From NCBI RefSeq assembly GCF_910592395.1, contig NC_088314.1, positions 8,368,001 through 8,432,000 on the forward strand: 64,000 nucleotides of DNA, written 5' to 3'. The notes beneath the pieces were generated by a model. It did not search any database. It had not been told where the DNA came from and was given only the letters and a program-made list of their open reading frames with translations. Below, one piece after another: positions 13,327 to 26,265 of the stretch (positions are counted from its first letter, which is position 1; each line of letters opens with the position of its first letter). Source of the stretch: Lineus longissimus. Taxonomy: Eukaryota > Nemertea > Pilidiophora > Heteronemertea > Lineidae. The position numbers and the translations under genes were made by a program.

Positions 13327-15750
13327 ACATAAATGTTCATGTCAACACGATTCGGAATGATGCCAAAGTTCGAGTCCCAATTCAGAATCACATTGTAAAA
13401 GTTGCTCATCGCAGATTTTGGGTGTGTGAACTGTTATCATGGATGAGTTGTTTAAAACAGTGGAGAGGACCTTAAAGATGAAATCTACATGCCTCAGTTC
13501 AACACACAACATAACCCAGGTATTCACATGCCTGGTGTGGATTAATACAAGAATCAAACAAAATGAAACAAAATCTCCAAGAGGGCCATTTGATTTGGCA
13601 TGTCTCAGTCACTGATGAATTCACCAAGTGACCGCAGGGAGACGACTTATCAAATAGAATAATTCTGTCTAAGATGACTCCACCGAGGGATCCTAATCAA
13701 GAAAGACCCACTGATGAAATATGGATAGACAAGTTTGTTTATTGGCGGATATGGAATACAGAACTTCTGGAGATGACTGAGCCAATCTGCATGTATCATT
13801 GGATGTCTGTGGTCTTGATACTGAGACGCAACCAGTGAAACACCAGCCTGACTTAAACATGTTAAAAAACAAAAGATTTGTTTATCAATGTACACAACGT
13901 GAAGCTTTTTAACAAAGTGGTGCCAGGTGGCAAAAAAATGACTGCAATATCCCTGGTATGGTAACTTATTTGTAACATTTCCAATACACCACGAAGAGGA
14001 TACATCTTCTCAGGTGGCAAGTTTTTTTCAAGCTGCTACTTGTTTGAAACAACACAGAGTTGGTTTTAATTATTTCTGAGACAGCATAAAGTAAGTAAGT
14101 CAAGTGGTCAGACTTCACCAGGTTAACCATTTCTGAGTTCTTTCTTCTGCAGTGTTTGGATCTGGTATTCCCTGACTTCATGGAAAAAGAAGCCCTCTTT
14201 GGCCTGCCCCCGGCCCCCTCCCCGTTACAGCGTTGCGTCAGTGGCACCAGAGTATTTTAGCAGGGTGCGTTAGTTTCCCCTCCGGTGGCAGCACCTGATT
14301 GCGAGTTGCCTGTGAGAAAATATATTTCTTTCCGCTGTCAGCCTGACTTTCTATTGTGTACGCAAGATAAGTTACTTTATAGTATCATGAGAAACAATGC
14401 AGGATATGTTGAAAGTTGTTACGGTTTATCTCACCTGAGATACTCATGGGTAGACAAGACAATTGTATTGTGGCAACAAGCGTACTATGAAGATCTTTGT
14501 TACTGATAAAACCCGGAGCATTGTGAAATGAAGTGAATTTTAAAATTGCAGTGATGCTGCTGTGCATTTGATGATCATACAATTATTGTATGATATCATA
14601 CAAATTTCCCAACATTCGATAAGTCTAGATAGTGGCTTCACAAAGCAACAAAAAAAAAATTTTCTGGAAGCGTCTCAAAACTGTTTCCTGCTCAGCAAGT
14701 TTCGACTTGTTGCTCAAAGTATGTCATGGGCCTATTGTTTGTTTATCAAAGACAATCGAAGTTAATCAGAACCAGCAGGCCTGCCAACTCAGGTCACCCA
14801 GATGTAAGACGTATTTTGGATGATGATGCAACTTATCGTTTGGGTGGCATGATGTTGCTATGCGAAATCGTAATTGCATTCATTGTCAATGACAAAAAAG
14901 TTATTAATTTTCATTTCAGGATGAAAAAATTATCCCCTTCTTCTCCCTCAACATATTTTCCAGTGGTTTGCATCAACAAGCCATAATTGAAATTAATCAA
15001 AAGTCTACTGCCCCGTCTCTGTATGCAGTAGTGACCTCTAGCTTTTGTCTTCAGAACTGAATCTTGTATCACTGAGGCCTTTGAAGCCCGCCTGTTGACT
15101 ACACGCTGTGACTCAAGAACGTTGCCCCAAATAGAAGACATACAATATTTAAAGACTGTTACCTGGTATTTAAGATGCAAAACAAAACTAGAAAAATTTT
15201 TGTAACCCTAATCATATGTTCAGCTGCCTCAAATTAGAAGTGATGGTCGCTTGGGTTTTGGAGTGGAGGGTTTTGATGAAAAAAGCTATTAGTTTATAAA
15301 GTTGAGATACAATGTTTTCCTTGACGTATCACTTCTCACCTTGCTTGATCTAGCTTGTAACAACCAAAGCCGGAGATATCACTCTAAATGTGACAGAAAC
15401 AACTCAATTTTGTGTTGTATGGATAAAAAACCCATCAGAAATTGAAAGAGATTACAACAGAGGTGCTAGAGTAGTTTTAGCTCTCTATAAGCGTGCGTCC
15501 CTAAATAAGATTACCTCAGAACTCAAACATCATTATGCTAGCTGCACGCAGTCGCATCTGGCCAATTTACAATTGCTGTTGATGCGTGTTCATTTCGTTA
15601 TTTCATCAAAGGAAATCGCAATGAAATGAAACGCGTTGACTCCACAATAATCATGGCTCAAACGCAATTTTAAAGACGGATAAACACATTTCGTGTCTCT
15701 AATGAGTTTCTTGAGTTTGGTGGTTTTCATTCTGATCCTTAAAATCGATT
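13327..15750. other. Non-coding stretch without recognised features
   Basis: Short open frames only. No repeat, RNA gene or recognisable protein fragment noticed. Confidence 0.45.
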
Positions 15751-15751
15751 G

Positions 15752-16171
15752 TTTTTAGCTCAGCTGACGAAAGTCATCAGCAGAGCTTGTAAAATAACTA
15801 TTCAGAATGGTGTCTGTCCCTCCATCGTCAACATGGATACACATTTTGTAACCGTAAGACCAAGGCACTTCAAATATGGCCATGAGGAAGAACAGCCAAG
15901 GTAATGCCCCTGTCAGAAATTTTAGCACGGTTCGACAGAAAATTCTTCTCACCATGGGGCTAAAGGCATACATTACAAAGACATTTTTTGTCGCTTTATT
16001 CAAATAGATACATGTAGAGGTTTCTTTGTCCGGAGATAGCAATATCAAATTACCATTCTTTTTTTGACTCCCGATTTCATTATCTGATTGGTCGGAAATT
16101 AGTGTACATTGTATGATGATCTCCATTACTTGATTACGGACAATAATGTCATAAAATCGTATAAATTTCAT
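15752..16171 (-). mobile_element. Possible fragment of hairpin-ended interspersed element
   Basis: Begins TTTTTAGCTCAGCTGACGAA with an imperfect hairpin at 15757-15787 (AGCTCAGCTGA ... TCATCAGCAGAGCT), reminiscent of the end of the 17.5-kb element (TTTTTAGCTCACCTC...GAGGTGAGCT). A 138-codon open frame on the minus strand covers the piece but matches nothing I know. A related element end is inference. Confidence 0.35.
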
Positions 16172-17545
16172 TAATTTCCGTCATGGCAGACGCCTTATTG
16201 TGGTTTCACTTGGTGAACGAATTGACATGGAAACAACCAATTATTCACAGACAATTTTCAAATCGAATGTTCAGACCTTTTTTTTGAGGGAGGAATAGGC
16301 CTCCTTGTGGAAACTTTGTTTGTAATTATGCCTCTAGACTTCGTAAGAATTTCTTATCAGATTCTAACCGGCAATGATTTCTTTCTGGCACAACAGCGGT
16401 GCCATTAGGTTATTTTTTACCCCTGCCTCCGGTCTAAAGTGATTTGTGTCAAACAATGACAGCTTGACTATTGCTAATGGAATTATGACACCTATTGTAA
16501 TATTTCGTGAAACTAAAAACAGATGATATGATTTGATAATGCAAGATTAACTCCGTGTCCATCCAGATTGTTTTCAGTGTTTCTTTTGAAACATGATATT
16601 TCCAAAAAAGATGGCCTAAAGCCAATCTTACAAGTCAATTAATACAGCAATTTTTTCCCCCCAGTGTCAAGGTCTGGTCTGGTCCCCCGGGTGCTTGACT
16701 AGTTCAGATTTCGTCCCAGTCGTTAAGTAATGTGAAGTGCCTTACCTAACGAGTCGCTAATCAAAGGTGACAGTCTGCGTCAGCTGACCTGGTTCTGTGG
16801 TGGACCTCGGGCATCGTCATCCTGTCACCGTCAGTCTGCCACTGAGTCATATACATGACAGACACCCATTAAAAATCCTGTCAGAATATTAAAAATCATG
16901 TCAAAAGCTTTCTGTCATAACTTTTTGAGACGTTAATGAGTGTAATGTTGTTTGATTTTAAACCAGGTTTTTTTTCGATTGTCTGGTTCTTTTGATTGGC
17001 GATTCTGCCTGATGACATCATCTTTCATTGTTGCTTTGATTGAGCACATCCTTCAGAATATCTGTTTGATTTTAGAAAAAGTATTTTTTGGTACCTCTAT
17101 ACTCAGACCTTAATTTTTAGACATCTTCTTAGAAGTCCTCTTGTGGCAAAAATACCGATCTTTTGTAAAAGAAAACTAGCAATGTACTTTTGTAAAAAAG
17201 TTTCATGAAGGGGTTAGTTTGAATATTTTTTTGAAAAAGAATGTGATGGGAAAAATCTCTCTTTATTTCAATTAAGTTGAGTTGGTGGAGTAGAGGATTT
17301 CTGTTTTTTTTCCTCCTTAAAAAGGTTAAGTTGACAACAGAATTGGAAAGACCTTTTCTTGAGTTCTCTGTTGCGTTTTTGGATTATTTAAATCAAACCA
17401 TAAAAAGGCATTTTGGAGCAATATTTTTCCAAGTATATGTAAATGCAGTTCTAAAGATGACATGTTGACACAAAAATATTTTCCGTTGTTTTGCTTCGTC
17501 TCATCGCTGATTCATGTAGGAATTTGATTCGAAAAGATATATACT
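16172..17545. other. Non-coding stretch without recognised features
   Basis: AT-rich with T-runs; no supported gene, repeat or RNA. Confidence 0.45.
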
Positions 17546-17601
17546 TTTTTAGCTCACCTCTTAGCAGAGGTGAGCTTATCCCATACCGTGGCGTCCGTCG
17601 T

Positions 17602-17648
<47 letters not shown>

Positions 17649-18692
17649 CGTCGTCCGTTAGCAGGGCACGTTTTGTAACTGTTAGAGCTATTGAGTTGAA
17701 ACTTGGTACACATGTACCCTTATGTAATGACACCTGGGAGACCAAGTTTCGGTCCGATTCGTTTCATGGTTTGGCCACCAGGGGGCCAAACGTTAAAAGT
17801 GAAAATATGCAATATCTCCCTTAATAGTAGTCGGGAAATTTTGAAAAAAATATGGTAGGTACTTCTAGCAAAGGTGCATCATATATCCTCCGGGTTTTTG
17901 ATTTGACCTCCTTTTCAAGGTCACAGAGGTCAAATGGTGTAAATTGGCCGTTAGGATGTAATGATGGCACGTTTCTAAACTGCAATGACTATTGATACCA
18001 AATTTGGTACACATTTACCCCTTAGTCAGGTGATCTCAGGGACCGAAGTTTGGTCCAATATGATTCACCACTTGACCACCAGGGGCAAAATCCAAAAACC
18101 TTAAAAATGTGATTATTCCTTAACTTCTTGCCCGATTGCCACCAATTTGATATCATGGGTACATCTAACCACCATACAGTATATGTCACACAGGTTTTTA
18201 ATTTGACCTTCTTGTCAAGGTCACAGAGGTCAAATGGCGTAAATTCGCCGTCGGGCCGTAACTATGGCACGTTTCTTAACTGCAATGACTATTGATCACA
18301 AATTAAGTACACATGTACCCCTTGGTCAGGTGATCTCAGGTACCGAAGTTTGGTGCGATCTGATTTGCCGTTTGGCCTCCAGGGAGGGGGCCAAATCCTA
18401 AATTCTTCAAAATGCCATTATTCCTAGTAATGACTTGCCCGATTGGCACCAATTTTATATCATAGGAACATCTAATTCTAACAACCATTCAATGTGTCAC
18501 CCGGGTCTTCTATGATTTGACCTACTTTTCAAGGTCACAGAGGTCGAATGTACTGTAAATTGGCCATTTTGGGGAAATTGTAATCGCTTGGACCTACATC
18601 AAACCTAACACTACATGACACAAGACCATGCTCTTTATCCATCTTTCCTCCACATGAGGTGAGCACAATGGCCCTGGCCATTTCATTTTAGT
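17546..18692 (+). mobile_element. Hairpin-ended interspersed element with three internal ~300-bp repeats
   Basis: Opens with a perfect 10-bp stem and 6-base loop, AGCTCACCTC-TTAGCA-GAGGTGAGCT (17551-17576), then a CGT-triplet microsatellite (17592-17660). Three diverged tandem units of about 300 bp follow, from about 17665, 17957 and 18262; each carries GGCACGTTT-like, GGTACACAT-like, GGTC-x-GAT, TTTGACCTxCTTxTCAAGGTCA and CAGAGGTCAAATG-like words. It closes GAGGTGAGCACAATGGCCCT near 18657-18677, echoing the hairpin arm. I know elements of this look from marine invertebrate (notably bivalve) sequences; no transposase is present, so it is non-autonomous. Confidence 0.75.
17592..17660. repeat. 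(CGT)n microsatellite
   Basis: About 20 CGT/GTC triplets, nearly perfect, inside the element at 17546-18692. They create spurious poly-arginine frames on both strands. Confidence 0.95.
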
Positions 18693-19058
18693 CAGGCACC
18701 CGAATAGTACTCTGAATTATAGATTAATTCCAAATATCACCAAGGCTTAACAATATATTTTTATATAAGTACCGTATATTGTTTGTCTTGGATAGAAATG
18801 ACAATCCTTCCAACTGATATATTTCGAAGTCCCCAGGGTTACCCTGGATACAAATTGATTTCATTATTAAATCATGCTATTAAAATGATTACATAGTATC
18901 AGAGAAAAAACACATTGTTCAACTTTGTATCGCAGAGAAATAAAAATCGGACAATTGTCGTTCGTTCATTTGCAAATTGATTAGTTTACTTTTATACCTA
19001 CATGTACAACGAGAATAGCAAAACTTGGAAAATATGAATATGTGTGTTTGAATAAAAG
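18693..19058. other. Non-coding spacer
   Basis: AT-rich spacer between two mobile elements; nothing else seen. Confidence 0.5.
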
Positions 19059-19060
19059 TA

Positions 19061-19238
19061 CAGTAGAACCTCTCTTAGCGGACACCTGTCTAGTAAGGAC
19101 AACCTCTCTAGTAAGGACATTAGCTTTGGTCCCAAATTGGTTGTTTCCATTCAATTTGACCCCTCTAATCAGGACACCTCTCTATTAAAGACAGCACTTG
19201 TCAGTCCCAAGGGTGTCCTGAATAGAGAGGTTCTACTG
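19061..19238. mobile_element. MITE with TA target duplication, copy 1 (178 bp)
   Basis: Terminal inverted repeats CAGTAGAACCTCTCTTAGCG and, read inward from the other end, CAGTAGAACCTCTCTATTCA; the first 16 bases are identical. Flanked by TA on both sides (19059-19060, 19239-19240). TIRs of this form with TA duplications are typical of the pogo/Tigger branch of Tc1-mariner. Internal words of the type TCTAGTAAGGACA recur. No transposase. Confidence 0.9.
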
Positions 19239-21110
19239 TACATGTAAGGTTACGTGTCAGTAAGTTTTCATCCTTTGATACCGAACTTAAGGTATTGGTT
19301 GTGTCACCAAATAACGCGAGGGTGGAGCTAAAATATAGAGCAAAACCAAGGTGGCAGCTGAGGTTTTGGGCGAAATGGCAGCGCCAACTGATCTGATGGT
19401 GATGTAATTTCTTAAATAACGTGTGATTTATTAGTTTTCCTACTTTTGCAGAACAGATCTGAAAAATGAATGAATATTTCAATCATAGCGTCGATGTTGT
19501 ATGTAGAGGGTTAAAAGCATTTGGGGCGTAATCAGAAATGATTACACATATCATTTTCAATAATGCCCCATATCAAAAGGAAAATTGGTAAAAAATATGT
19601 TTTTGTTCGTAATGAGCTGTGATTAAAGTTGGTAAATTCTGCTGCAGGGTGAGCCCTGAGCAATGGAAATAGTCCCTGCAATCGCTTTATTCAAATTAGT
19701 GCAGAGCTATAAAAAGCCATTGCGCATAGTCTTGTACTAGTTCTTACGAAGATTAAACGCTGTGGTATCTTACGATTAAAAGCAAGCATTCTGATTGGTT
19801 GGTTGATATTGTTCCCTGCGGCTGGTCATCAGCAGGTAAATTGGCGATAATCGTCTGTTTTATCACTCTTATTATGCCATTATGAAGAAAGGGAAGGTAT
19901 GTTTCACTCTGAGAGACATGTGAAATTTGCCGTTTAGAAATCGCCTTTTCTAGATGGTTTTAGAAATGAGATTGGTAATTATTGATAGTAGGAGTTTAAA
20001 GTCTTTGAACCAGTGAGGAAGACATGTTGGGCTTTTCCTGAGGGGATTTTGTCGAAACCTGAAGAATCCAAGTCCTTCTTAGGATTGATAGGCTACTTTG
20101 CGCTCCAGGACTGAGATAAGGATGACAGTATCAGAGGTAAATGCCTCTCTTTGACCTGTCTTATTGCCTTCTCTATCGCATGCTGCATTGACACTGTTCT
20201 TCTTTATTTGTCTCTGAGAGTCTATATGAGAACTTTCTTTTGGCAAACATCTCAATTGACAGAACAGCCCATAGTCTTATCAGCTTCTCCAGCTTCCCAT
20301 TGTCTCCGAACCATCCCTGTCATCTTCTAGAACTCTTTCCTGTTTTCTGGTTCGAATCATTCACACGCTTTGTCACGAAATGCGCCCAAATGCACAAAAT
20401 GTGAAGAAGTGGAAACAAACAATGGAATCATCATTGTGCGCCAGGATGCGTTCTCTCCTGTTGTGTTTTTAGTCTGTTTCAAACTGTCTTGGTGGAATTC
20501 GTGTACAAGTTGTAGTGCATTATGTGCACTGCACGTAGGCTAAGTCAAGTTGGAATTGACTGCGGTGAAAGTGCGAGTGGTGTTGCTATATCCTCCAGCT
20601 AATGGAATGCCTTTATTTACCTATTGTTCCCTAACAATACTTGAGTTCTTTTCTTGCCTCTTGTGTGTTTAGTTTTTTCTACCCATCCGGATTAACTGTG
20701 CAAATTACTTAGCTGCGTATTGGGGGTGATTTTGCCATTATATGGCGAGGAATAAGCTTTGTATTGCCTTGTTGAAAAATGATGTAAGGATGATAATGTG
20801 AAAGGAGGTAGATGAAAAAAGGCGTGTCGGAATGTGAAAGCCTTGTGGTCTCAGAATATGAACTACTTAACTTGATGCATTTGCTATCTTGCAAAAATCA
20901 TCCTCTCTTTCGTACCTTTGGAGTACCGAAACTGAAAAAATCCATTCTTAAAAATTTGTTGATGTAAAGACAGATTTCACTGGGAGTCTTTCATTCAGTT
21001 TGGTATGTGTTTCAAAAATGTGCATGCCTCAAAATGAAAGACTAATGTTCAGAGTAATTGAACTTGTTCTTAATAGCCCTTCCAAATTTGGGACCCCTGC
21101 AATAGATAAC

Positions 21111-21125
21111 GGGGGGGGGGGGGGG
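21111..21125. repeat. Homopolymer G15
   Basis: Fifteen consecutive G residues, directly visible; length is prone to polymorphism and sequencing error. Confidence 0.95.
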
Positions 21126-23765
21126 CTGTGAAGCTCTGTACAAGGCCCCGTCCCAATTCCCAATAAGCAACTTCAACCGAATCCCAATGTAGTGATCTAC
21201 GCTGCTCAAATCCTGCTAAAATGTGGGATATTTAGCCCAATTCCCAATAGTAATTTTCAAACAATCCAAGCATCCCATGGAAGACCATTCCCTTGGGAAA
21301 AACTTTCAGGTTAACTTTCTGTTTTGCTGTTGTACACCACAAGAATGAATTGCTGCAATAAAACCACCTACTCCGCCCCAGCGCTGATTGCAACTTTTTC
21401 ACCAAAAGCTTTATTGCCGTAGATTGGTTTCGTTAAGCCGTAACTGCCAGTAACCAATACACTACTCCTTTTTCAACAGAGTTCTTCCGTTGTTTGAGAA
21501 CATTACCGTTGCCGGTGATGGCCATTTCTTGCACGCGACTCATGGCAAGTGACGTCTTCAGTGTCGGTTTTACTGCAGATGCCGTGAGTCACGTGTGTGA
21601 AATGGCCATCCACGTGAATGTCCTGCGGCTGGGGTAAATGGTGTCTACTTAGGTCTAATGTTCTATTTGCCTAAGTGTGACAAAACACAGCGTCTACACT
21701 ACCTGGTTTAAATGAAAGATTTTCTAGTTGGAAGAATGGTTTCGTAGCAAATGTATGATAATGTGGTCGATTATATGTGAATATCCGGTCATGCAAAAGT
21801 CACATGTTGTAGGCCCTTAAGCTTCTCTCAAAGTATATGTGCTGAAAAATTGTGTATGCAATATTTTTGCACAATCTTGTGTAAAATAGAAGTTCGATGA
21901 GTTGGATTCTTTATTTGGCAAGATGTTATTCAGATCAGTCATTGGGCCATTCACAATGATGAAGCCCAGGGGGAAAGTGTTTTGGTAAGAAATAGCCCAT
22001 GGAACCTTTGTCAGTTGCTGCCTCATTGTTTTAGTTGAGAAAAAAGAATCCACTGCAGTGCGCAAAGGTAAAAACAAATACTCAAGTCACCAATCTAAGA
22101 CCATTTCTGAAATTTCCAGTCAATGCTGATTGTCATGCTCATCGTCTTTTGATGGCTTTCAGCATGTTCAATTCGGATTGACAATGGATTGGCGACACCA
22201 ACTTGCCTGATGGCCAGAGCTTCATGTTCCGGCTTGCCCCTTCAACTTCGAATTAATTTAATAACCAGTCTTGGATCTGTGAAGCTAGAGTATCTCTTTT
22301 TAGGTATAGTGGGCTGATTCCTGCAAAATTGTTCTTTGTTTGTTGTTTTTTGTAACCATTCTTGCATGCAGAGAGGTGAACAGAGAATAGGATACCGAAC
22401 CAAGGAAATGGCACAGAGCACTAAAACTGGAACGCACGCTGGAAAAAGGAGCTGTCCACTTATGAAAGAACGATTTTCATTACCTTCCCATAATGGCTTA
22501 GCCATATCAAGGAAATAGAAGCTTTCTGTGGTGCCTAACTTTAAAAATAAGTCCACCTCTTTGCTTCGCTCATGATTGGCAATTTTCATCTCTGAGGGTG
22601 GTAAGAGGATTGTATGGTTATCATGCAAAAAGAGTAATCTTCTTGTGTTGGTGGCATTTGTGTGGGGGGTAGAAACTGACTATTATTTTCAGAGCTGCTC
22701 TCGTTCAGGTTGGAACTTCCTCTACCGAATATCAAATTTGTTTGTTTCATACCAAGTTGACATGGAAGTAAACATGAGTTTAAGTATTGATGGAATAAGA
22801 AGTGTTGAAAAGTTATTCATGTTTGCACGTTAGGTTCAGACTACAGTGATATGCAGAAGCAAGAAATATTGTGTCCTTTGGATCATAAGGAGAATTTTTC
22901 TGTGCCAAAACTGCACATTAGTTAACAACTGCACTGATGTGCTCAAGAACTGACTTGATGTACACAAGAGCTGACTCAACATTTCGTCAGTCAAGCAATT
23001 TTTTTTCAGAGAGGTGAAACTACAAGGCAGAATTGGCTATAGCTGCGTGAATGACGTAAACCACATCTCTCATCTCATTCTATCGATCAAGCATGCCCTC
23101 ACATCAGATCAAAAATAGCAAAAAGTTGCTACTCTTGCATGAAATGTTGCTTGTTTGGCTCACCTACTGCGTTGCTAATCAAAGGGAGTGTCAGGCCATT
23201 GTCCTTACCCAGCGACAAAATTGCTTCGCACACCATTGTGCAGAAACGTTATGAGAATGTTGTTCGGTATTGCCAGAACACGCAATCTCTGTCAGTTGAC
23301 GTTGGGCAACAAGACCGCATCACTCGTGTTATAAAACTAATGAAAGAACATGGCACGGCGATAAATTGCATCTTTTGAAGTTTGTTGTGCCTTGTGTTGT
23401 GATGGACAGGTTTGTGGTGTATGATCGCACTTCTCAAAAGAAGTGGCTGCTGCGGAGGGAATCGATTGAAAATTTGGCCGTTTTGTGGTGATTGGTTTCA
23501 CCACGACGAAGCACGCTCCTTGTATTGCTAAAGATCGCTGCTGTAACCGCCCTCTCTAAAGATTGAAGTGTGTTCAATTTCAGATCTGTTCATTTTGTGG
23601 TGATTGGTGTTGGTGTTTGCTGTCAGTGTGAACCAAAATCTGGCACCTATCTGATTTGAAAAAGGGGTTCAGATCATCATTCGAATCAAGTGGAAACTGC
23701 AATGATATACACCATCACCAATCTGATGGTCAGTTATTAACTGACCAAATTTGTTTCTCTATGTG

Positions 23766-23965
23766 TAGAAGCCATTAACCAACCAAGCAACCAATGAAAC
23801 TCGTCAACCCAACCAAGTAAACAACCAACATATTGTGAGGAAGCAACCAACCTGACAACCCAACCAATCAAGCAACCAATATGTTAGGAAGCAAGCAAGC
23901 AAGCAACCCATCAACCAACCATCCCATCAACCCAATCAACCAAACAACCAACCAACCATCCATAT
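23766..23965. repeat. Low-complexity AACCAACC/AAGCAAGC-rich tract
   Basis: Irregular iterations of CCAACCAA, GCAACCAA and GCAAGCAA with interruptions, spread over about 200 bases. Confidence 0.8.
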
Positions 23966-25849
23966 GTTGGCTAAAAGATTGCACCAAGTGCTGATGAGGG
24001 GACCCCGGTGATGTTGGCAGCATGATTGTGCAGTGATCAATAATATCTCACTCAGTACCTTGTAAGCAAAGCCAATTAGCCAAAGAGATGGACTTGATGT
24101 CATCCCAAGATAACTGAAATCCAAAATACATTGATGTACACTTAATACAGATGTCATTCTAACAAACTTAGTTTGAATCCGTCAAAGCAAGTTGGGTGTG
24201 AAAGATGAAGCTCACATCGCCTTACAACATCCCGTGACATTTTGCCTGATATGTCTCTATCCCTTGTATTGACATCATCATTAGCGACTCATTCGATATC
24301 GTAATCAGTGTGCATCGACCGTTACTTGATTTGGGAGCACTTTGAAGATCTGATGATGTCCCAAAACTCTAATGGAAATCATTGATTGAAATGGAAAATA
24401 AACAATCTTGTAGATAATCGTTAAGAAGTTATTGTTTTCCTTTTTGGCCAATAATTGGGGGAAATTAAAGTAACAGAGTTGCTGCAACAGAATAAAGCAA
24501 AGTAACAGAGATAACAGATAATTTAGTTTGTATCAGCTTTCAGCCAGCTTCACCCTGGATCATGGTGACAGGTCACAATGAATATACCGATTGCAGGCCA
24601 AGGTATAGAACGACCAGAACTTTCTGTGATAGATGAAGATGAGGGGTGAAAAAGGAGTGCATTTCTTAGTAAGCAGTTGAAAGACACTGTTCAGATGTAA
24701 CAAGAAAAAAGGAACTTTTTTTCAAATCTTCTCAGTGTATGGCCTAAAGCGATTTGATCAAGATCCCCAAGTCATCAGTCTCTTCACTGTGTCTGAACCG
24801 TGTTGAAGCCGTTAGTAGGGCTGCCACTAGGGTCATCATGGTTCGCTTTCAACCGTAACCCAACCTTCAAATCGAGAAATTTCACGCATGAGAAGAAGTG
24901 ACTTCTGACATGTTTGCCATTTGATCCAACTGATGTCAAACGAGCGACGACTTTCAGATAATTATTCAAACAATGCACAAAAATTAATTGTTATTTGATC
25001 CTGTCATCGTTAACAATGGGAATCCCATAGCTTGATAATTAGTCCAATCAGTTAGGTTTTAGAATCCTCAGAGTTCGAGGTCTGGATTTGTTCTCATTAA
25101 ATGTGGTGATTAAAACGGACAATGAGATCCAAGAAGGATCTCTGAACTTGTTTCGTTTCAAATTCCACGATTAAAAAACAAGTGAAGATATTGTCTGGAT
25201 GATGTCATGCAATTTTCTGTTTTCTTTAAGATGTCTTGAAAGGGCAATGCTGTCTAGACTTTGCCCTTGAAATAACCAGCTGGGACCTAACTCACTAGTT
25301 GTGGTGGCAATGGCTACTGGCAAGTCTCAGGCGTTCAACATCTAGGTCATAAGGCTGATGCCAAAACCATATCTCAGCCATCTCTAACTTTGAGTCTGCA
25401 TGCTTCTTTTACTCTTGCATCCTCTGTAAAATGGCTTTTTGCTGGGATGATAAACTTTGTCAACAAAGCCTTAGATGATCTGAAGAAAACTTCAATCATA
25501 ATTGGTTCCATCTTCTGGCTTCAAAAAAGCCTTTGTCATTTTCTCCCTGTTGAAAAAAGGTGCTTGCGGCAGTTTTATCCGACTTTAGTGTTCAAGAGGC
25601 TGCTAAGTTGGCGATCGGAAAGGTCGCCAGATGTACCGGTGATCGTGTCTCATTAGGGGTTTTTGATCCGGAGCTGATCAGGTGCGTACGATGTTAAGTA
25701 TTTGCTAGTGATTACCGTTCATTCCAATGTCACCTGGATCTCGCAACTGTTGAAAGGAATAAGGGGACTCACTGTTCGTCTTTTATCTCTCGTTCACTAT
25801 CAAAAGGAATTCTTGGCAATTGATCCTGGTTGATGTATTTTAGTTCAGA

Positions 25850-26265
25850 AGTGTTGCCTATGTCCTATTAACAAAATGAGATGCTGTTTGTGTCCCAGTA
25901 AAATGAGGTTCTGTTTGTGTCTTATCAAAATGAGGTGCTGTTTGTGTCCTATCAAAATGAGGTGCTGTTTGTGTCTTATCAAAATGAGGTGCTGTTTGTG
26001 TCCTATCAAAATGAGGTTCTGTTTGTGTCTTATCAAAATGAGGTGCTGTTTGTGTCCTATCAAAATGAGGTGCTGTTTGTGTCGTATCAAAAGAAGATGC
26101 TGTTTGTGTCCTATCAAAATGAGGTGCTGTTTGTGTCCTATCAAAATGAGGTGCTGTTTGTGTCCTATCAAAATGAGGAGCTGTAAAATGAGATGCTGTT
26201 TGTGTTCTAACATAATGAGATGCTGTTTGCGTCCTGACAAAATGTGACGCTGTTTGTGCTTCCGT
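25850..26265. repeat. 27-bp minisatellite, ~15 copies
   Basis: Unit of the form ATGAGGTGCTGTTTGTGTCC plus TATCAAA, highly regular from 25920 to 26185 and degenerate at the edges. Because 27 is a multiple of three, frames stay open on both strands (for example repeats of YQNEVLFVS on plus and GHKQHLILI on minus), but no start, splice or family evidence supports translation. Confidence 0.95.

Larger units (their letters stand above)
19241..25846. other. Non-coding stretch with simple-sequence patches
   Basis: Contains a run of 15 G (21111-21125) and a CCAA/GCAA-rich stretch (23766-23965). Open frames reach 128 codons (22242-22628 minus) without any recognisable domain. No gene supported. Confidence 0.45.

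Noticed and set aside
17554-17824. Open frames of 63 and 84 codons with poly-arginine on both strands
   Set aside because: They are translations of the CGT microsatellite in a mobile element, not genes.
25850-26265. CRISPR-like regular array
   Set aside because: Direct tandem units without spacers in an animal genome; it is a minisatellite, as are the 48-bp and 24-bp arrays.
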